A stretch of 64,000 nucleotides of DNA from assembly GCF_001625365.1 (NCBI RefSeq), contig NZ_LJJF01000001.1:5010001-5074000 (forward strand), given 5' to 3'. A program made the translations under genes and the position numbers. The DNA is from Streptomyces sp. MJM8645 (lineage in GTDB: Bacteria > Actinomycetota > Actinomycetes > Streptomycetales > Streptomycetaceae). A model generated the notes under the pieces. It saw only the letters and a list, made by a program, of their open reading frames with translations, did not search any database and was not told the DNA's origin. Below, piece by piece: positions 31,631 to 41,002 of this stretch; position 1 is the stretch's first letter; each line of letters starts with the position of its first letter.

Positions 31631-33100
31631 ATGAGGATCTCTGCGGGCACCGGACCGGACACCTCCCTGCTGCCACTCGCCGGGTCGGCCGGCGCCGTCC
31701 TGCTGCTCCTCGCCGTCCTGGTCGGGCTGCTGGCCAAGCGGCTCCGGGCCGCCCAGCGGCGCGCCGGCGTCGAGGCCGAGCGCGTCCGCGGCTGGGCCGA
31801 GCAGCAGACCTCCCGGCAGCGGGCCGAACTCGCCCGGCGCGAGGAGCAGTTGGCCGAGGAGCTGCGCCGGGTCCGGACCAGGGAGGACGAACTCGCCGCG
31901 CGCTCCGCCGAACTGGAGCGCACCCGGGGCGAGGCCGAGGCGCTGGTGACCCGCCGGGTTGCGGTGCTGGAGCGGGCCGGCGGACTCTCCGCCGAGCAGG
32001 CCCGCGCCGAACTCCTGCGCGAGGCCGCGACCACGGCCCGGCGGGAGGCCGCGGTCACGGTCCGGGAGATCGAGCGCGAGGCCAGGGAGGAGGGCGAGCG
32101 CCGGGCCCGGGGCATCCTCGCCGGGGTGATCCAGCGGCTGGCGTCGGTGCAGACCGCCGAGACGGCGGTCACCGTCTTCCGGCTGCCGAGCGAAGACATG
32201 AAGGGCCGGATCATCGGCCGCGAAGGCCGCAACATTCGTGCCTTCGAGGCGGTCACCGGCGTCAACCTGATCATCGACGACACCCCCGCGACGGTGCAGC
32301 TCTCCTGCTTCGACCCGGTCCGCCGGGAGACCGCCCGGCTCACCCTGGAACAACTGGTCGAGGACGGCCGGATCCACCCGACCCGGATCGAACACGTCCA
32401 CGAGCGCAGCCGCGAGGAGGTCGAGCAGTGCTGCGTCCGGGCCGGTGAGGACGCCCTGCTGGACGCCCGGGTCGGCGGGATGCACCCCGAGCTCGTCCGC
32501 ACCCTGGGCAGTCTGCGCTACCGGGTCTCGTACGGGCAGAACGTGCTCGGGCACCTGCTGGAGTCCGCGCACCTGGCCGGGATGATGGCCGCCGAGCTCG
32601 GGGTGGCCCCGGAGCCGGTGCGGCGGTCGGCGCTGCTGCACGACATCGGCAAGGCGCTCACCCACGAGGTCGAGGGCAGCCACGCGGCGGTCGGCGCGGA
32701 CTTCGCCCGCCGGCACGGGGAGTCCCCGGAGGTGGTGCACGCGATCGCCGCGCACCACGGCGAGGTGGAGCCGCGCACCGTGGAGGCCGTGCTCACGCAG
32801 GCCGCGGACGCCTGTTCGGGCGGGCGGCCCGGGGCGCGCAAGGAGTCGCTGGAGGTGTACGTGCGGCGGCTGGCGCGGCTGGAGGAGATCGCCCGCGCGC
32901 ACGAGGGCGTGGCCGAGGTGTACGCGATGCAGGCGGGGCGCGAGGTGCGGGTGATGGTGCGGCCGGAGGAGGTGGACGACCTCGGGGCGCAGCTGATCGC
33001 CCGGGAGGTCGCCCGGCAGGTCTCCGAGGAGCTGACCTATCCGGGTCAGATCCGGGTGACGGTGGTCCGGGAGAGTCGGGCCATCGCGGTGGCGAGTTAG
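31631..33100 (+). CDS. rny: Ribonuclease Y (membrane-anchored KH-HD endoribonuclease)
   Basis: 489 residues. A single N-terminal membrane span (about 13-36) is followed by a long coiled coil (38-165), a KH domain with GRIIGREGRNIRAFE near 198-212, and an HD domain with the metal-binding pair in ALLHDIGKALTHEVEGSH near 335-352. A C-terminal domain ends YPGQIRVTVVRESRA, as in RNase Y. The family initiates mRNA decay at the membrane in many Gram-positives. ATG at 31631 is preferred to GTG 31622, because GGGGAG lies at the correct distance of 8 nt. It stands alone behind its own promoter. Confidence 0.88.
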   Translation: MRISAGTGPDTSLLPLAGSAGAVLLLLAVLVGLLAKRLRAAQRRAGVEAERVRGWAEQQTSRQRAELARREEQLAEELRRVRTREDELAARSAELERTRGEAEALVTRRVAVLERAGGLSAEQARAELLREAATTARREAAVTVREIEREAREEGERRARGILAGVIQRLASVQTAETAVTVFRLPSEDMKGRIIGREGRNIRAFEAVTGVNLIIDDTPATVQLSCFDPVRRETARLTLEQLVEDGRIHPTRIEHVHERSREEVEQCCVRAGEDALLDARVGGMHPELVRTLGSLRYRVSYGQNVLGHLLESAHLAGMMAAELGVAPEPVRRSALLHDIGKALTHEVEGSHAAVGADFARRHGESPEVVHAIAAHHGEVEPRTVEAVLTQAADACSGGRPGARKESLEVYVRRLARLEEIARAHEGVAEVYAMQAGREVRVMVRPEEVDDLGAQLIAREVARQVSEELTYPGQIRVTVVRESRAIAVAS

Positions 33101-33175
33101 GCCAAGAGTTAGGCCCTGTCCGGCGCACGTCCGGGGCGCGCGCAGGGGTGCACGCCCGGGGCTCGCGCCAGGGCC

Positions 33176-34924
33176 CTACGCGCTGGGGGAGTCCACCTGC
33201 TGGGGCGCCTGGCGGGCGGCGGGCTCCGGCGCTGGGCTCTGGTCGGGCTCGGGTTCGGGTGCGCCGGCGAGCGGGGCCGGCCCGCCCCGGGCGCGGTCGG
33301 CGAGCGCCAGCAGGTCCTCGGCGGCGGCGCCCTGGGTGGCGCCGACCAGGTGCCCGTCCGGCCGGATCAGCAGCACGGTGTGCGGCCCGGCCTCCGGGTA
33401 CTCCTCGGTGACCAGCACTTCGGCGGGCACCGGCAGCGCGGCGGCGACCTCGGCGAGCCGGGGCATCAGGCCGGCGCCCAGCCAGTGCTCGGCGGACCAG
33501 ACGGCGGTGCCGGGGGCGACCAGCAGCAGCAGGAAGGTGACGCCGAGCCGGGCGTGCAGGTGGTCCGGGGTGCCGTCGGCGGCGAGCACCGGCAGGTCCG
33601 GGACGAGCACGCCGGGGGCGGTGGCCGGCAGCAGTTCGCTGAGCGAGGTGGTGCCGCGGGCGCCGCGCTGGACCGGCACCCGGCCGGGGACGCCCGAGGG
33701 CGCGGCCGGGTAGGCGGGCGCGCCGCCGAAGCGGCCGGTGCCGAGCTGTCCGTCGGCGAGCAGCGGTGCGTGCTTGCGGAAGCCGCCGACCAGCAGCGAG
33801 CGCCGGGTCTGCTGCCAGCCGCGCAGCGGGCGCAGCAGCGGCATGGACTGGTCGACGGCGCGCAGCCGGGCGCCGACCGCGCCGCGCCGTTCGGCCTCGT
33901 AGCCGTCCAGCAGGGAGCCGCCGGGTTGCGGGCCGCCGGAGTGGAGGTGCCAGGCGAGGGAGAGCCGCCAGGCGAGGTTGTCGGCGTCGCGCAGCCCGTC
34001 GGCCAGGTTCTGCATGCCGAGCGCGCCGTGCAGGTGGGCGGCGTCGCCGGCGAGGAAGCAGCGGCCGCTGCGGAACCGGGCGGCGAGGCGCTGCTGGGCG
34101 GTGTGGTCGGCGGCGGCGAGCAGGTCGAAGCGGGGGAGTTCGCCGCACCAGCCGGTGAGGGTGGCGGTGACCCGGGTGAGCAGGGTGTCGCCGGTGACGA
34201 CGCCGGGCCAGGTGGCGTGCGGGTCGACGGTTTCGGTGGGGGCGGGCCGCCCGGGGGGCAGCCGCCAGTCGAGCCGCCAGACGCCGTCCGGCAGCGGGCG
34301 GGCGGAGGCCTCGCGGTCGCCGCGCCACGGGGGCTCGCGGTGCAGCCGGGCCTCGTGGAAGGGCAGGTCGACCCGGACGGTGGCGATGGCGTTGCGGTCG
34401 ACGGCGGGGCGGCCGGGGAAGCGGATCTTCAGGAGCTTGCGGACGGCGGATCTGGCGCCGTCGCAGCCGACCAGGTGGCTGCCGCGCCACCAGGTGCTGG
34501 AGCCGTCCTGGGTGCCGTGGGTGCGGACGCTGACGCCGTCGCGGTCCTGTTCGAGTTCGACGACCCGGCTCAGCGGGACCAGCCGGACCAGCGGGGTGCC
34601 GGTGAGGGCGTCGCGCAGGCCGCGCTGGAGGCGGTGCTGGGGCAGGTGGAACGCGGGGGAGTCGGTGAGGTCGATCCGCAGGACCTCCTGGCGGCGGCGC
34701 CAGACGGTGAAGGAGTCCCAGAGGGCGGAGTCGGAGACGGCCCGCGGGTAGCCGATCCGGGTGAGGAAGGCGGCGGTGTCGGCCCCGAGGACGACGCTGC
34801 GCGGGCCCTCGGGGCAGAGCCCGGAGCCCTCGTCCAGGACGATGGTCGGCACTTCGTGCCGGGCGAGGGCGAGGGCCAGGGCCAGACCGACCGGTCCGGC
34901 CCCGACCACGATCACCGGGTCCAT
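33176..34924 (-). CDS. FAD-dependent aromatic monooxygenase (PheA/TfdB, UbiH-like class A)
   Basis: 582-residue flavoprotein hydroxylase. The Rossmann fingerprint is VIVVGAGPVGLALALALARH at the N-terminus; the second motif is LVGCDGARSAVR near 155; the FAD ribityl motif is FLAGDAAHLHGALGMQN near 292; the C-terminal 150 residues form the thioredoxin-like domain of the phenol-hydroxylase group. Such enzymes use NAD(P)H and oxygen to hydroxylate phenolic or polyketide substrates. ATG at 34924 follows GGAGGT by 6 nt. It is 122 nt downstream of gluD on the same strand, but no catabolic or polyketide genes are nearby, so its substrate is unknown. Confidence 0.85.
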   Translation of the reverse strand: MDPVIVVGAGPVGLALALALARHEVPTIVLDEGSGLCPEGPRSVVLGADTAAFLTRIGYPRAVSDSALWDSFTVWRRRQEVLRIDLTDSPAFHLPQHRLQRGLRDALTGTPLVRLVPLSRVVELEQDRDGVSVRTHGTQDGSSTWWRGSHLVGCDGARSAVRKLLKIRFPGRPAVDRNAIATVRVDLPFHEARLHREPPWRGDREASARPLPDGVWRLDWRLPPGRPAPTETVDPHATWPGVVTGDTLLTRVTATLTGWCGELPRFDLLAAADHTAQQRLAARFRSGRCFLAGDAAHLHGALGMQNLADGLRDADNLAWRLSLAWHLHSGGPQPGGSLLDGYEAERRGAVGARLRAVDQSMPLLRPLRGWQQTRRSLLVGGFRKHAPLLADGQLGTGRFGGAPAYPAAPSGVPGRVPVQRGARGTTSLSELLPATAPGVLVPDLPVLAADGTPDHLHARLGVTFLLLLVAPGTAVWSAEHWLGAGLMPRLAEVAAALPVPAEVLVTEEYPEAGPHTVLLIRPDGHLVGATQGAAAEDLLALADRARGGPAPLAGAPEPEPDQSPAPEPAARQAPQQVDSPSA

Positions 34925-35046
34925 GCGGTGACCTCCGGGCACGAACCGGCCGATGGGCCGGCGTCAGTTACCGCTGCCGCATATGCCGCGTGGATGCTCC
35001 CGGGAGGTGTCACGAAGAGCAATGCAACAGTTCACCTGCGTGTGCG

Positions 35047-35898
35047 TCAAGCAGCAGCTGAAGTGCGCCGGTTCGCGCCGCGACGGCCGCGCGCTTCGAT
35101 CCACCGGGCGAGGGCGGTCAGCAGCAGGCACATGGCGATGTAGATCGGACCGATCACCAGTACCACGGGGATGTACGGGAAGCCCGCGGCGTTGATCGGC
35201 TGGCTGGCGATCGCCTTGCCGACGAACAGCAGCTCGTTGAAGGTGATGACGAAGCCGAGCGAGGTGTCCTTCAGGGTGACGACCAGCTGGCCGATCATCG
35301 AGGGCAGCATCGAGCGGATCGCCTGCGGCACCAGGATGCCGGCCATCACCTGGGTCTTGCGCATGCCGAGCGCGTAGGCCGCCTCGGCCTGGCCGCGCGG
35401 GACGGCGTTGACGCCGCTGCGGATGATCTCGGCCTGCACCGAGCCGTTGTAGAGGGTGAGGCCGATGACAAGCGCCCACATCGGCTCCTTCGCGAAGAAC
35501 GCGTAGTAGAGCGCGACGATCAGGATCAGCAGCGGCATCGCCCGGAAGAACTGGACGAAGCCGACGGCCGCCCAGCGGACCGGCTTGTGGTCGGAGAGCT
35601 GTCCGGCGGCGAGCAGGCCGCCCAGGGTGAGCGAGAACAGTGCGGCCAGGCCGAAGGCCTCCAGGGTGGAGACCAGGCCGTCCACGATGCGTTGCTGGAC
35701 GGTGTTGTACTGGAACGCGTCCCACAGATGAGGGTCGAACTGGCCGTTGTCGGAGAGCGCGGTGAAGACGTACTGGAGCAGGGCGGCGACGCCGATCAGC
35801 GCCAGCACCCCGAACAGCTGGTACCGGGTGCGGGCCCGCGGGCCGGGGGCGTCGTAGAGGACGTTGGCCGTGGGGGTGCGGGTGAAGAGGTTGCTCAT
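35047..35898 (-). CDS. gluD: Glutamate ABC transporter permease GluD
   Basis: 283-residue His/Glu/Gln/Arg-opine family permease with about five membrane segments, starting with an N-terminal span near 28-48. The ATPase-contacting EAA loop is AEAAYALGMRKTQVMAGILVPQ, followed by AIRSMLPSMIGQLVVTLKDTSL. It pairs with GluC to form the channel. ATG at 35898 overlaps the gluC stop by ATGA. It is the last gene of the gluABCD operon. Confidence 0.92.
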   Translation of the reverse strand: MSNLFTRTPTANVLYDAPGPRARTRYQLFGVLALIGVAALLQYVFTALSDNGQFDPHLWDAFQYNTVQQRIVDGLVSTLEAFGLAALFSLTLGGLLAAGQLSDHKPVRWAAVGFVQFFRAMPLLILIVALYYAFFAKEPMWALVIGLTLYNGSVQAEIIRSGVNAVPRGQAEAAYALGMRKTQVMAGILVPQAIRSMLPSMIGQLVVTLKDTSLGFVITFNELLFVGKAIASQPINAAGFPYIPVVLVIGPIYIAMCLLLTALARWIEARGRRGANRRTSAAA

Positions 35899-36545
35899 CG
35901 GGCCACCGCCAGTCGGGATTCCAGGACGCGGAACAGCGTGGCGACCGTGGCACTGATCACCAGGTAGGCGCAGGCCACCCAGAAGAAGATCCCGAAGATC
36001 GCGTAGCCGCGCTCGGAGAGGGTCTGCTGCACGCTGTACAGCTCGCTGACGCTGAAGGCGCCGGCGATCGCCGAGTTCCTCGGCAGCGCGATGAACACAC
36101 TGCTCAGCGGGGCCAGGACGGTCCGGGTGGCCTGCGGCAGGATGATCAGGGTGAGGGTCTGGCCGAAGCTCATGCCGAGGCTGCGGGCCGCCTCGGCCTG
36201 GCCGAGCGGCACGGTGTTGATGCCCGAGCGGATCACCTCGCAGACGAACGAGGCGGTGTAGCCGCCGAGCGCCAGCACCGCGAAGGTGAGGTGGCTGAAG
36301 TGCACCCCGAGCGGCGGCAGGCCGAAGGTGACGGCGAAGAACAGCAGGGTCAGCGGCGTGTTGCGGAACAGCGTGACCCAGGTGGTGCCGAAGGCACGCA
36401 GGACCGGCACCGGGGAGACCCGGAAGGCCGCCAGCAGGGTGCCCAGCAGCAGGGCGAGCAGGGCGCTGAGCGCGCTCAGCTCGATCGTCTGCAGGAAGCC
36501 GTCGCGGAACAACGCGAAGTTGTCCTGCTCGAACAGGAACCCCAT
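35895..36545 (-). CDS. gluC: Glutamate ABC transporter permease GluC
   Basis: 216-residue permease of the polar-amino-acid ABC family with five membrane segments. The EAA loop is AEAARSLGMSFGQTLTLIILPQA, and TLFRNTPLTLLFFAV is the conserved segment before it. ATG at 36545 lies 55 nt after gluB. Codon use and length match its partner gluD. GluC and GluD form a heterodimeric channel energised by GluA. Confidence 0.92.
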   Translation of the reverse strand: MGFLFEQDNFALFRDGFLQTIELSALSALLALLLGTLLAAFRVSPVPVLRAFGTTWVTLFRNTPLTLLFFAVTFGLPPLGVHFSHLTFAVLALGGYTASFVCEVIRSGINTVPLGQAEAARSLGMSFGQTLTLIILPQATRTVLAPLSSVFIALPRNSAIAGAFSVSELYSVQQTLSERGYAIFGIFFWVACAYLVISATVATLFRVLESRLAVAR

Positions 36546-36600
36546 CCGGCGGCCCTCCTCTCATCAGATGGTCAGGACGGATGGTCGGGCGTGGACCGGA

Positions 36601-37503
36601 TCAGTAGCGTTCGAGGGCCGGCACGGCCGGCGCGGCGGAGCCGGACGCGCCCAGGGTCGCGTCGTAGGCCTTCTTCCAGTCGCCGTTGTCCTCGTGGGCC
36701 TTGAGCGCGTCGCTGATGGCGTTGCGCAGGACCGCGTCGTCCTTGTTGAGACCGACGCCGTAGTTCTCCTTGGTGAACGGCTTGCCGACCACCTTGAGCT
36801 TGGGGGCGTACTTGGAGGCGTAGCCCTTGAGGATCGCGTCGTCGGTGGTGACCGCGTCGACCTCGCCGGACAGCAGCTTCTCGACGCAGGCCGAGTAGGT
36901 GTCGAACTGCGTGATCTTCGGGTTGTACTGCTGGATGTTCTTGATCGAGGTGGAGCCGGTGGCGGTGCAGACGTTCTTGCCGCCGACGCTCTCCGGGCCG
37001 GTGATCGAGGTGTTGTCGGCCTTCACCAGGAAGTCCTGACCGGCGATGTAGTACGGGCCGGCGAAGGAGACCGTCTTCTTGCGCTCGTCGTTGATGCTGT
37101 AGGTGCCGACGTAGAAGTCGATCTGGCCCTTGGCGATGGCCGGCTCGCGCTGCGAGGAGACCAGCGTCTGCCACTTGATCTGCTGCGGGCTGAAGCCGAG
37201 GTCGGCGGCGACCATCTTGGCGATCTCGATGTCGAAGCCGCTGCGGTCGCCGCTGGCGACGTCCTCGAAGCCCAGTCCCGGCTGGTCGGCCTTGGCGCCG
37301 ATGATCAGCTGGCCGCGCTTCTTCGCCTCGGCGAGGATCGCCGAGTCGATCTTGACGTCGGTCTTGACCGTGTAGGTGGGCAGCGCCGGGGCGTTGCCGC
37401 TGCTCGCGGCGGTGGCGCCGGGGGAGCCGTCCTTGCCGCAGGCGGCGGTGGCGGTGAGCACGACGGCACAGAGCGCGACGGCGAGGGTGCGACGAGTCCT
37501 CAT
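36601..37503 (-). CDS. gluB: Glutamate-binding lipoprotein GluB
   Basis: 300-residue solute-binding protein. The signal peptide ends in the lipobox TAAC (Cys22), so it is tethered to the outer membrane face. The SBP_bac_3 fold shows GQLIIGAKADQPGLGFED, SGFDIEIAKMVAADLGF, IDFYVGTYSINDERKK and the C-terminal KENYGVGLNKDD. Glutamate specificity is inferred from the neighbours and from GluB of Corynebacterium and Streptomyces. ATG at 37503 follows AGGAG by 10 nt. It is 120 nt downstream of gluA. Confidence 0.92.
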   Translation of the reverse strand: MRTRRTLAVALCAVVLTATAACGKDGSPGATAASSGNAPALPTYTVKTDVKIDSAILAEAKKRGQLIIGAKADQPGLGFEDVASGDRSGFDIEIAKMVAADLGFSPQQIKWQTLVSSQREPAIAKGQIDFYVGTYSINDERKKTVSFAGPYYIAGQDFLVKADNTSITGPESVGGKNVCTATGSTSIKNIQQYNPKITQFDTYSACVEKLLSGEVDAVTTDDAILKGYASKYAPKLKVVGKPFTKENYGVGLNKDDAVLRNAISDALKAHEDNGDWKKAYDATLGASGSAAPAVPALERY

Positions 37504-37623
37504 GAGGGTTGTTCTCCTGGGAGCTGGGCCACGGCTAACCGGGCTCTGGCGTCTGGAAGGTGCGTGCACGGGCAGGGCCGCCCGGCGTCCTTGCCGGCGG
37601 CGGCCCCGCGTGGTCTCGAAGCG

Positions 37624-38397
37624 TCAGTGGTGGAGGATCTTCGAGAGGAAGTCCTTGGCACGGTCGGAACGCGGCGCGGTGAAGAAGGCGTCCGGGGTGT
37701 TCTGCTCGACGATCCGGCCGTCGGCCATGAACAGCACGCGGTTGGCGGCGGAGCGGGCGAAACCCATCTCGTGGGTGACCACGACCATCGTCATGCCGTC
37801 GGCGGCCAGCTGGCGCATGACCTCCAGCACCTCGTTGACCATCTCCGGGTCGAGGGCCGAGGTGGGCTCGTCGAAGAGCATCACCTTGGGCTTCATCGCC
37901 AGCGCCCGGGCGATCGCCACGCGCTGCTGCTGGCCGCCGGAGAGCTGGGCGGGGAACTTGTCCGCCTGCGCGCCGACGCCGACCCGCTCCAGCAGCCCGC
38001 GGGCGGTCTTCTCGGCCTGCGCCCGGGCGATCCCGCGCACCTTGACCTGGCCGATGACGACGTTCTCCAGCACCGTCTTGTGCGCGAACAGGTTGAAGCT
38101 CTGGAACACCATGCCGACCTCGGCGCGCAGCCGGGCCAGCTCCTTGCCCTCGTCGGGCAGCGGGCGGCCGTCGATGGTGATCGTGCCGGAGTCGATGGTC
38201 TCCAGCCGGTTGATCGTTCGGCAGAGCGTCGACTTGCCGGAGCCGGACGGCCCGATCAGGACCACGACCTCGCCCTGGACGATCTTCAGGTCGATGTCCT
38301 GGAGGACGTGCAGCGCGCCGTAGTGCTTGTTCACGCTGCTCAGCACGACCAGGGGGGCGGCTGCAGGGGTGGAGTCCTCGACCGGATTCTCGGCCAT
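37624..38397 (-). CDS. gluA: Glutamate ABC transporter ATP-binding protein GluA
   Basis: 257-residue ATPase of the HisP/GlnQ type. Walker A is GPSGSGKST (about 48-56), the Q-loop is GMVFQSFNLFAH, the ABC signature is LSGGQQQRVAIARAL, Walker B is VMLFDEPTSALD and the switch His is in VVVTHEMGF. ATG at 38397 follows GGGAG and begins MAENPVED; longer reading frames upstream would run through the promoter. First gene of the operon, with gluB, gluC and gluD following on the same strand. Confidence 0.94.
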   Translation of the reverse strand: MAENPVEDSTPAAAPLVVLSSVNKHYGALHVLQDIDLKIVQGEVVVLIGPSGSGKSTLCRTINRLETIDSGTITIDGRPLPDEGKELARLRAEVGMVFQSFNLFAHKTVLENVVIGQVKVRGIARAQAEKTARGLLERVGVGAQADKFPAQLSGGQQQRVAIARALAMKPKVMLFDEPTSALDPEMVNEVLEVMRQLAADGMTMVVVTHEMGFARSAANRVLFMADGRIVEQNTPDAFFTAPRSDRAKDFLSKILHH

Positions 38398-38507
38398 CGC
38401 GCCTGCTCCCTCGTGTCGGCCCGTGAAAGTCTGAACTCCCTTGGGCGGCAATGGTGGTACGAAATCCGGGAGCCGCGACCGGCGGAGCCGCAGCCCCCGG
38501 TGGGCCG

Positions 38508-38537
38508 ACCATAGGAGTGATGACGACGTGCCGTCAG
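38508..38537 (-). promoter_or_regulatory. Candidate promoter of gluABCD
   Basis: Read on the minus strand: CTGACG (38537-38532), an 18-nt spacer and TATGGT (38513-38508). Transcription would start near 38500, giving a leader of about 100 nt before gluA. It lies in the 371-nt gene-free region (38398-38768) shared with the divergent gluR; no other element in that region was convincing, and the gluR promoter was not identified. Confidence 0.45.
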
Positions 38538-38768
38538 CCGATCTGAGCGGAACTTGAGGATCACGAAACGGCCACACGCTGCTCGCGGGCTGTTCGCCGG
38601 GGCGCCAACGGGGCATGTGACAGCCGGCGTCCGCGCCGGCGCGCCCCGCCCCGTGGCAGCCGTCGGGCGACCGAGCCTGGCGCCGGGCCGCCCACTGGCT
38701 CATACTGCGCAGGACCGGGGCCCGACCAGGCGGTCCCGGCGATCAGGTGGGGGAAGGAGGAGAACAGG

Positions 38769-39524
38769 ATGCGATTGCTGCTCGTCGAGGACGACGAACG
38801 CGTGGCCGCCGCGCTGGTCGCGGTACTGGGCCGGCACGGCTTCCAGGTCCGGCACGCCCGCAGCGGGCACGAGGCGCTGGACGCCCTGGTGCCGGACGGA
38901 AACGACCCGTACCGGGTGGTGCTGCTCGACCTCGGGCTGCCCGACCGCGACGGCTTCGAGGTGTGCAGCCGGATCAGGGCCGGCAGCGGCGTCCCGGTGA
39001 TCATGGTCACCGCCCGCGCCGACATCCGCTCCCGGATCCACGGCCTCAACCTGGGCGCCGACGACTACGTCACCAAGCCCTACGACATGGGCGAGCTGCT
39101 CGCCCGCATCCACGCGGTGGCCCGCCGCGGCGCCGCCCCCGCCTCGGTGGCGGCGCCCGCGCCCGACGCCGTCCCGCAGCAGCGCGGCCCGCTGGAGTCC
39201 CGCGGCATCCGGATCGACCGGGAGCGCCGCCGGGTCAGCGTGGACGGCCGGGACGTGCCGCTCACCCGCAAGGAGTTCGACCTGCTCGCCCTGCTCGCCC
39301 AGAGCCCCGGCGTGGTCTACCGGCGCGAGCAGATCTTCAGCGAGGTCTGGCGCAGCGGCTGGGAGGGCAACGGGCGCACCCTGGAGGTGCACATCGGCTC
39401 GCTGCGCAACAAGCTCGCGCTGCCCGGCCTGGTCGAGGCCGTCCGCGGCGTCGGCTACCGCCTGATCCCGGAGTCCCCGGCGCCCGCCGCGGACCCGGCC
39501 CCGCCCGCCCCCGCGGAGCGCTGA
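38769..39524 (+). CDS. gluR: OmpR-family response regulator, GluR-type
   Basis: 251-residue regulator. The receiver domain (1-120) has the acidic pair in LLVEDDERV, phospho-acceptor Asp54 in VLLDLGLPDRDG and Lys in VTKPYDMGEL. A short Ala/Pro linker joins a winged-helix DNA-binding domain (about 145-235: LTRKEFDLLALLAQSPG ... VHIGSLRNKL ... VRGVGYRL). In S. coelicolor the GluR-GluK pair next to gluABCD responds to glutamate and activates the transporter operon; the divergent layout here is the same. ATG at 38769 follows GGAGGAG. gluK begins 6 nt after its stop. Confidence 0.88.
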   Translation: MRLLLVEDDERVAAALVAVLGRHGFQVRHARSGHEALDALVPDGNDPYRVVLLDLGLPDRDGFEVCSRIRAGSGVPVIMVTARADIRSRIHGLNLGADDYVTKPYDMGELLARIHAVARRGAAPASVAAPAPDAVPQQRGPLESRGIRIDRERRRVSVDGRDVPLTRKEFDLLALLAQSPGVVYRREQIFSEVWRSGWEGNGRTLEVHIGSLRNKLALPGLVEAVRGVGYRLIPESPAPAADPAPPAPAER

Positions 39525-39530
39525 CCGCAC

Positions 39531-40961
39531 GTGCGCACCCGCCTGCTCGGCATCCTGATCGCCCTCATGCTCTGCGTCCTGGCCGCCCTGGGGCTGCCGC
39601 TCGCGGCGGCGGTCGCGGCGGCCGAGCAGAGCAGGGTGGTCGTCGACCGGCTCGACGACGCCGCCCGCTTCGCCCAGGACCTGCCGACCTCCGGCCCCTC
39701 GGCGGTGGAGTCCGCGCTCAAGGGCGACCCGGAGCCCGCCCCCGGCGACGTCAGCCGCCGGCGCGCGATCGACGCCGAGGTCCGCCGCTACCACGACCTG
39801 TACGGCGTGCGGCTGGGCATCTTCCAGCGCGACGGCGTGCCGATCGCCGCCGCCCCCGCCGACTGGCGGGTGCCCCGCGGCTGGGGCGCGCAGGCCTTTC
39901 AGGAGGCGCTGGACGGGCGGCGCAGCCACAACCCGCCCCAGGTCTGGCCGTGGACCGACGACCGCACCCTGACCGTCGCCACCCCGGTGGTGCGCGACGG
40001 CGACGTGGTCGCGGTGGTGCTCAGCGAGTCCCCCACCGGGGCGCTGCGCACCCGGATCCTGCACAGCTGGCTGGTGATCGGCGCCGGCGAGGCCGCCGCG
40101 ATGATCGTCGCGGTGCTGCTGGCCGGCCGGCTCACCGAGTGGGTGCTGCGCCCGGTCCGCACCCTCGACCGGGCCACCCACGACATCGCCACCGGCCGGA
40201 TGGCCGCCCGGGTCGCGCCCGGCGGCGGCCCGCCCGAGCTGCAGCGGCTGGCCCGCTCGTTCAACGAGATGGCCGACCACGTGGTGCTCGCCATGGACCA
40301 GCAGAAGGCCTTCGTCGCGGACGCCTCGCACCAGCTGCGCAACCCGCTGGCGGCCCTGCTGTTGCGGGTCGAGGTGCTCGGGCTGGAACTGCCCGAGGGG
40401 CACGAGGAGGAGCTCGGCGGCGTCCGGGAGGAGGGCGTCCGGCTGGCCCGGGTGCTGGACGACCTGCTCGGCCTGGCCACCGCCGAGCACGCCCGCCCCG
40501 AACCCGAGCAGACCGACCTCGCCGCGCTCACCCTGGCCCGGGTCGACGCCTGGCGGCCGGTCGCCGAGCAGCGCGGGATCGAGCTGAGCTGGGAGGGCCC
40601 GGCGCTCGCCGTCGGCATGGCGGACCCGATCGGCTTCGGCTCCGCCCTGGACGCCGTGCTGGACAACGCGCTCAAGTTCGGCCCGGCCGGCAGCGGGGTG
40701 CGGCTGAAGGTCTCGGTGCGCCGGGACGAGGTCGCGGTGACCGTCACGGACGCCGGGCCCGGCCTCGCCGAGGACGAGCTGCCCCGCGCCGGGGACCGCT
40801 TCTGGCGCAGCCCGCGGCACCAGAACGTGGACGGCTCCGGGCTCGGCCTGTCGATCGCCCGCACCCTGCTGGCGGCGGGCGGCGGTTCGCTCGCCTTCGC
40901 CCCGGTCGAGCCGACCGGGCTCGCGGTGACGCTGACGGTGCCGCGGCCGGAGAAGCGGTAG
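39531..40961 (+). CDS. gluK: Sensor histidine kinase, GluK-type
   Basis: 476-residue membrane kinase. The two spans (about 5-28 and 178-200) bracket an extracytoplasmic sensor of about 150 residues. A HAMP domain (205-252) precedes the H-box VADASHQLRNPLAALL with His267. The N-box is LDNALKFGP, G1 is TDAGPGL and G2 is GSGLGLSIA. It should phosphorylate the adjacent GluR in response to external glutamate, by analogy with S. coelicolor. GTG at 39531 is 6 nt after gluR. A hairpin follows the stop codon. Confidence 0.88.
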   Translation: MRTRLLGILIALMLCVLAALGLPLAAAVAAAEQSRVVVDRLDDAARFAQDLPTSGPSAVESALKGDPEPAPGDVSRRRAIDAEVRRYHDLYGVRLGIFQRDGVPIAAAPADWRVPRGWGAQAFQEALDGRRSHNPPQVWPWTDDRTLTVATPVVRDGDVVAVVLSESPTGALRTRILHSWLVIGAGEAAAMIVAVLLAGRLTEWVLRPVRTLDRATHDIATGRMAARVAPGGGPPELQRLARSFNEMADHVVLAMDQQKAFVADASHQLRNPLAALLLRVEVLGLELPEGHEEELGGVREEGVRLARVLDDLLGLATAEHARPEPEQTDLAALTLARVDAWRPVAEQRGIELSWEGPALAVGMADPIGFGSALDAVLDNALKFGPAGSGVRLKVSVRRDEVAVTVTDAGPGLAEDELPRAGDRFWRSPRHQNVDGSGLGLSIARTLLAAGGGSLAFAPVEPTGLAVTLTVPRPEKR

Positions 40962-40962
40962 C

Positions 40963-40989
40963 CCGTACGGGCCCGCAGCGCCCGTACGG
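40963..40989. terminator. Hairpin between convergent gluK and TAXI genes
   Basis: A perfect 10-bp stem CCGTACGGGC/GCCCGTACGG with a 7-nt loop, directly after the gluK stop. It has no long T tract but is placed to end both convergent transcripts. Confidence 0.7.
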
Positions 40990-41002
40990 TTTCCGGGCTT
41001 CC

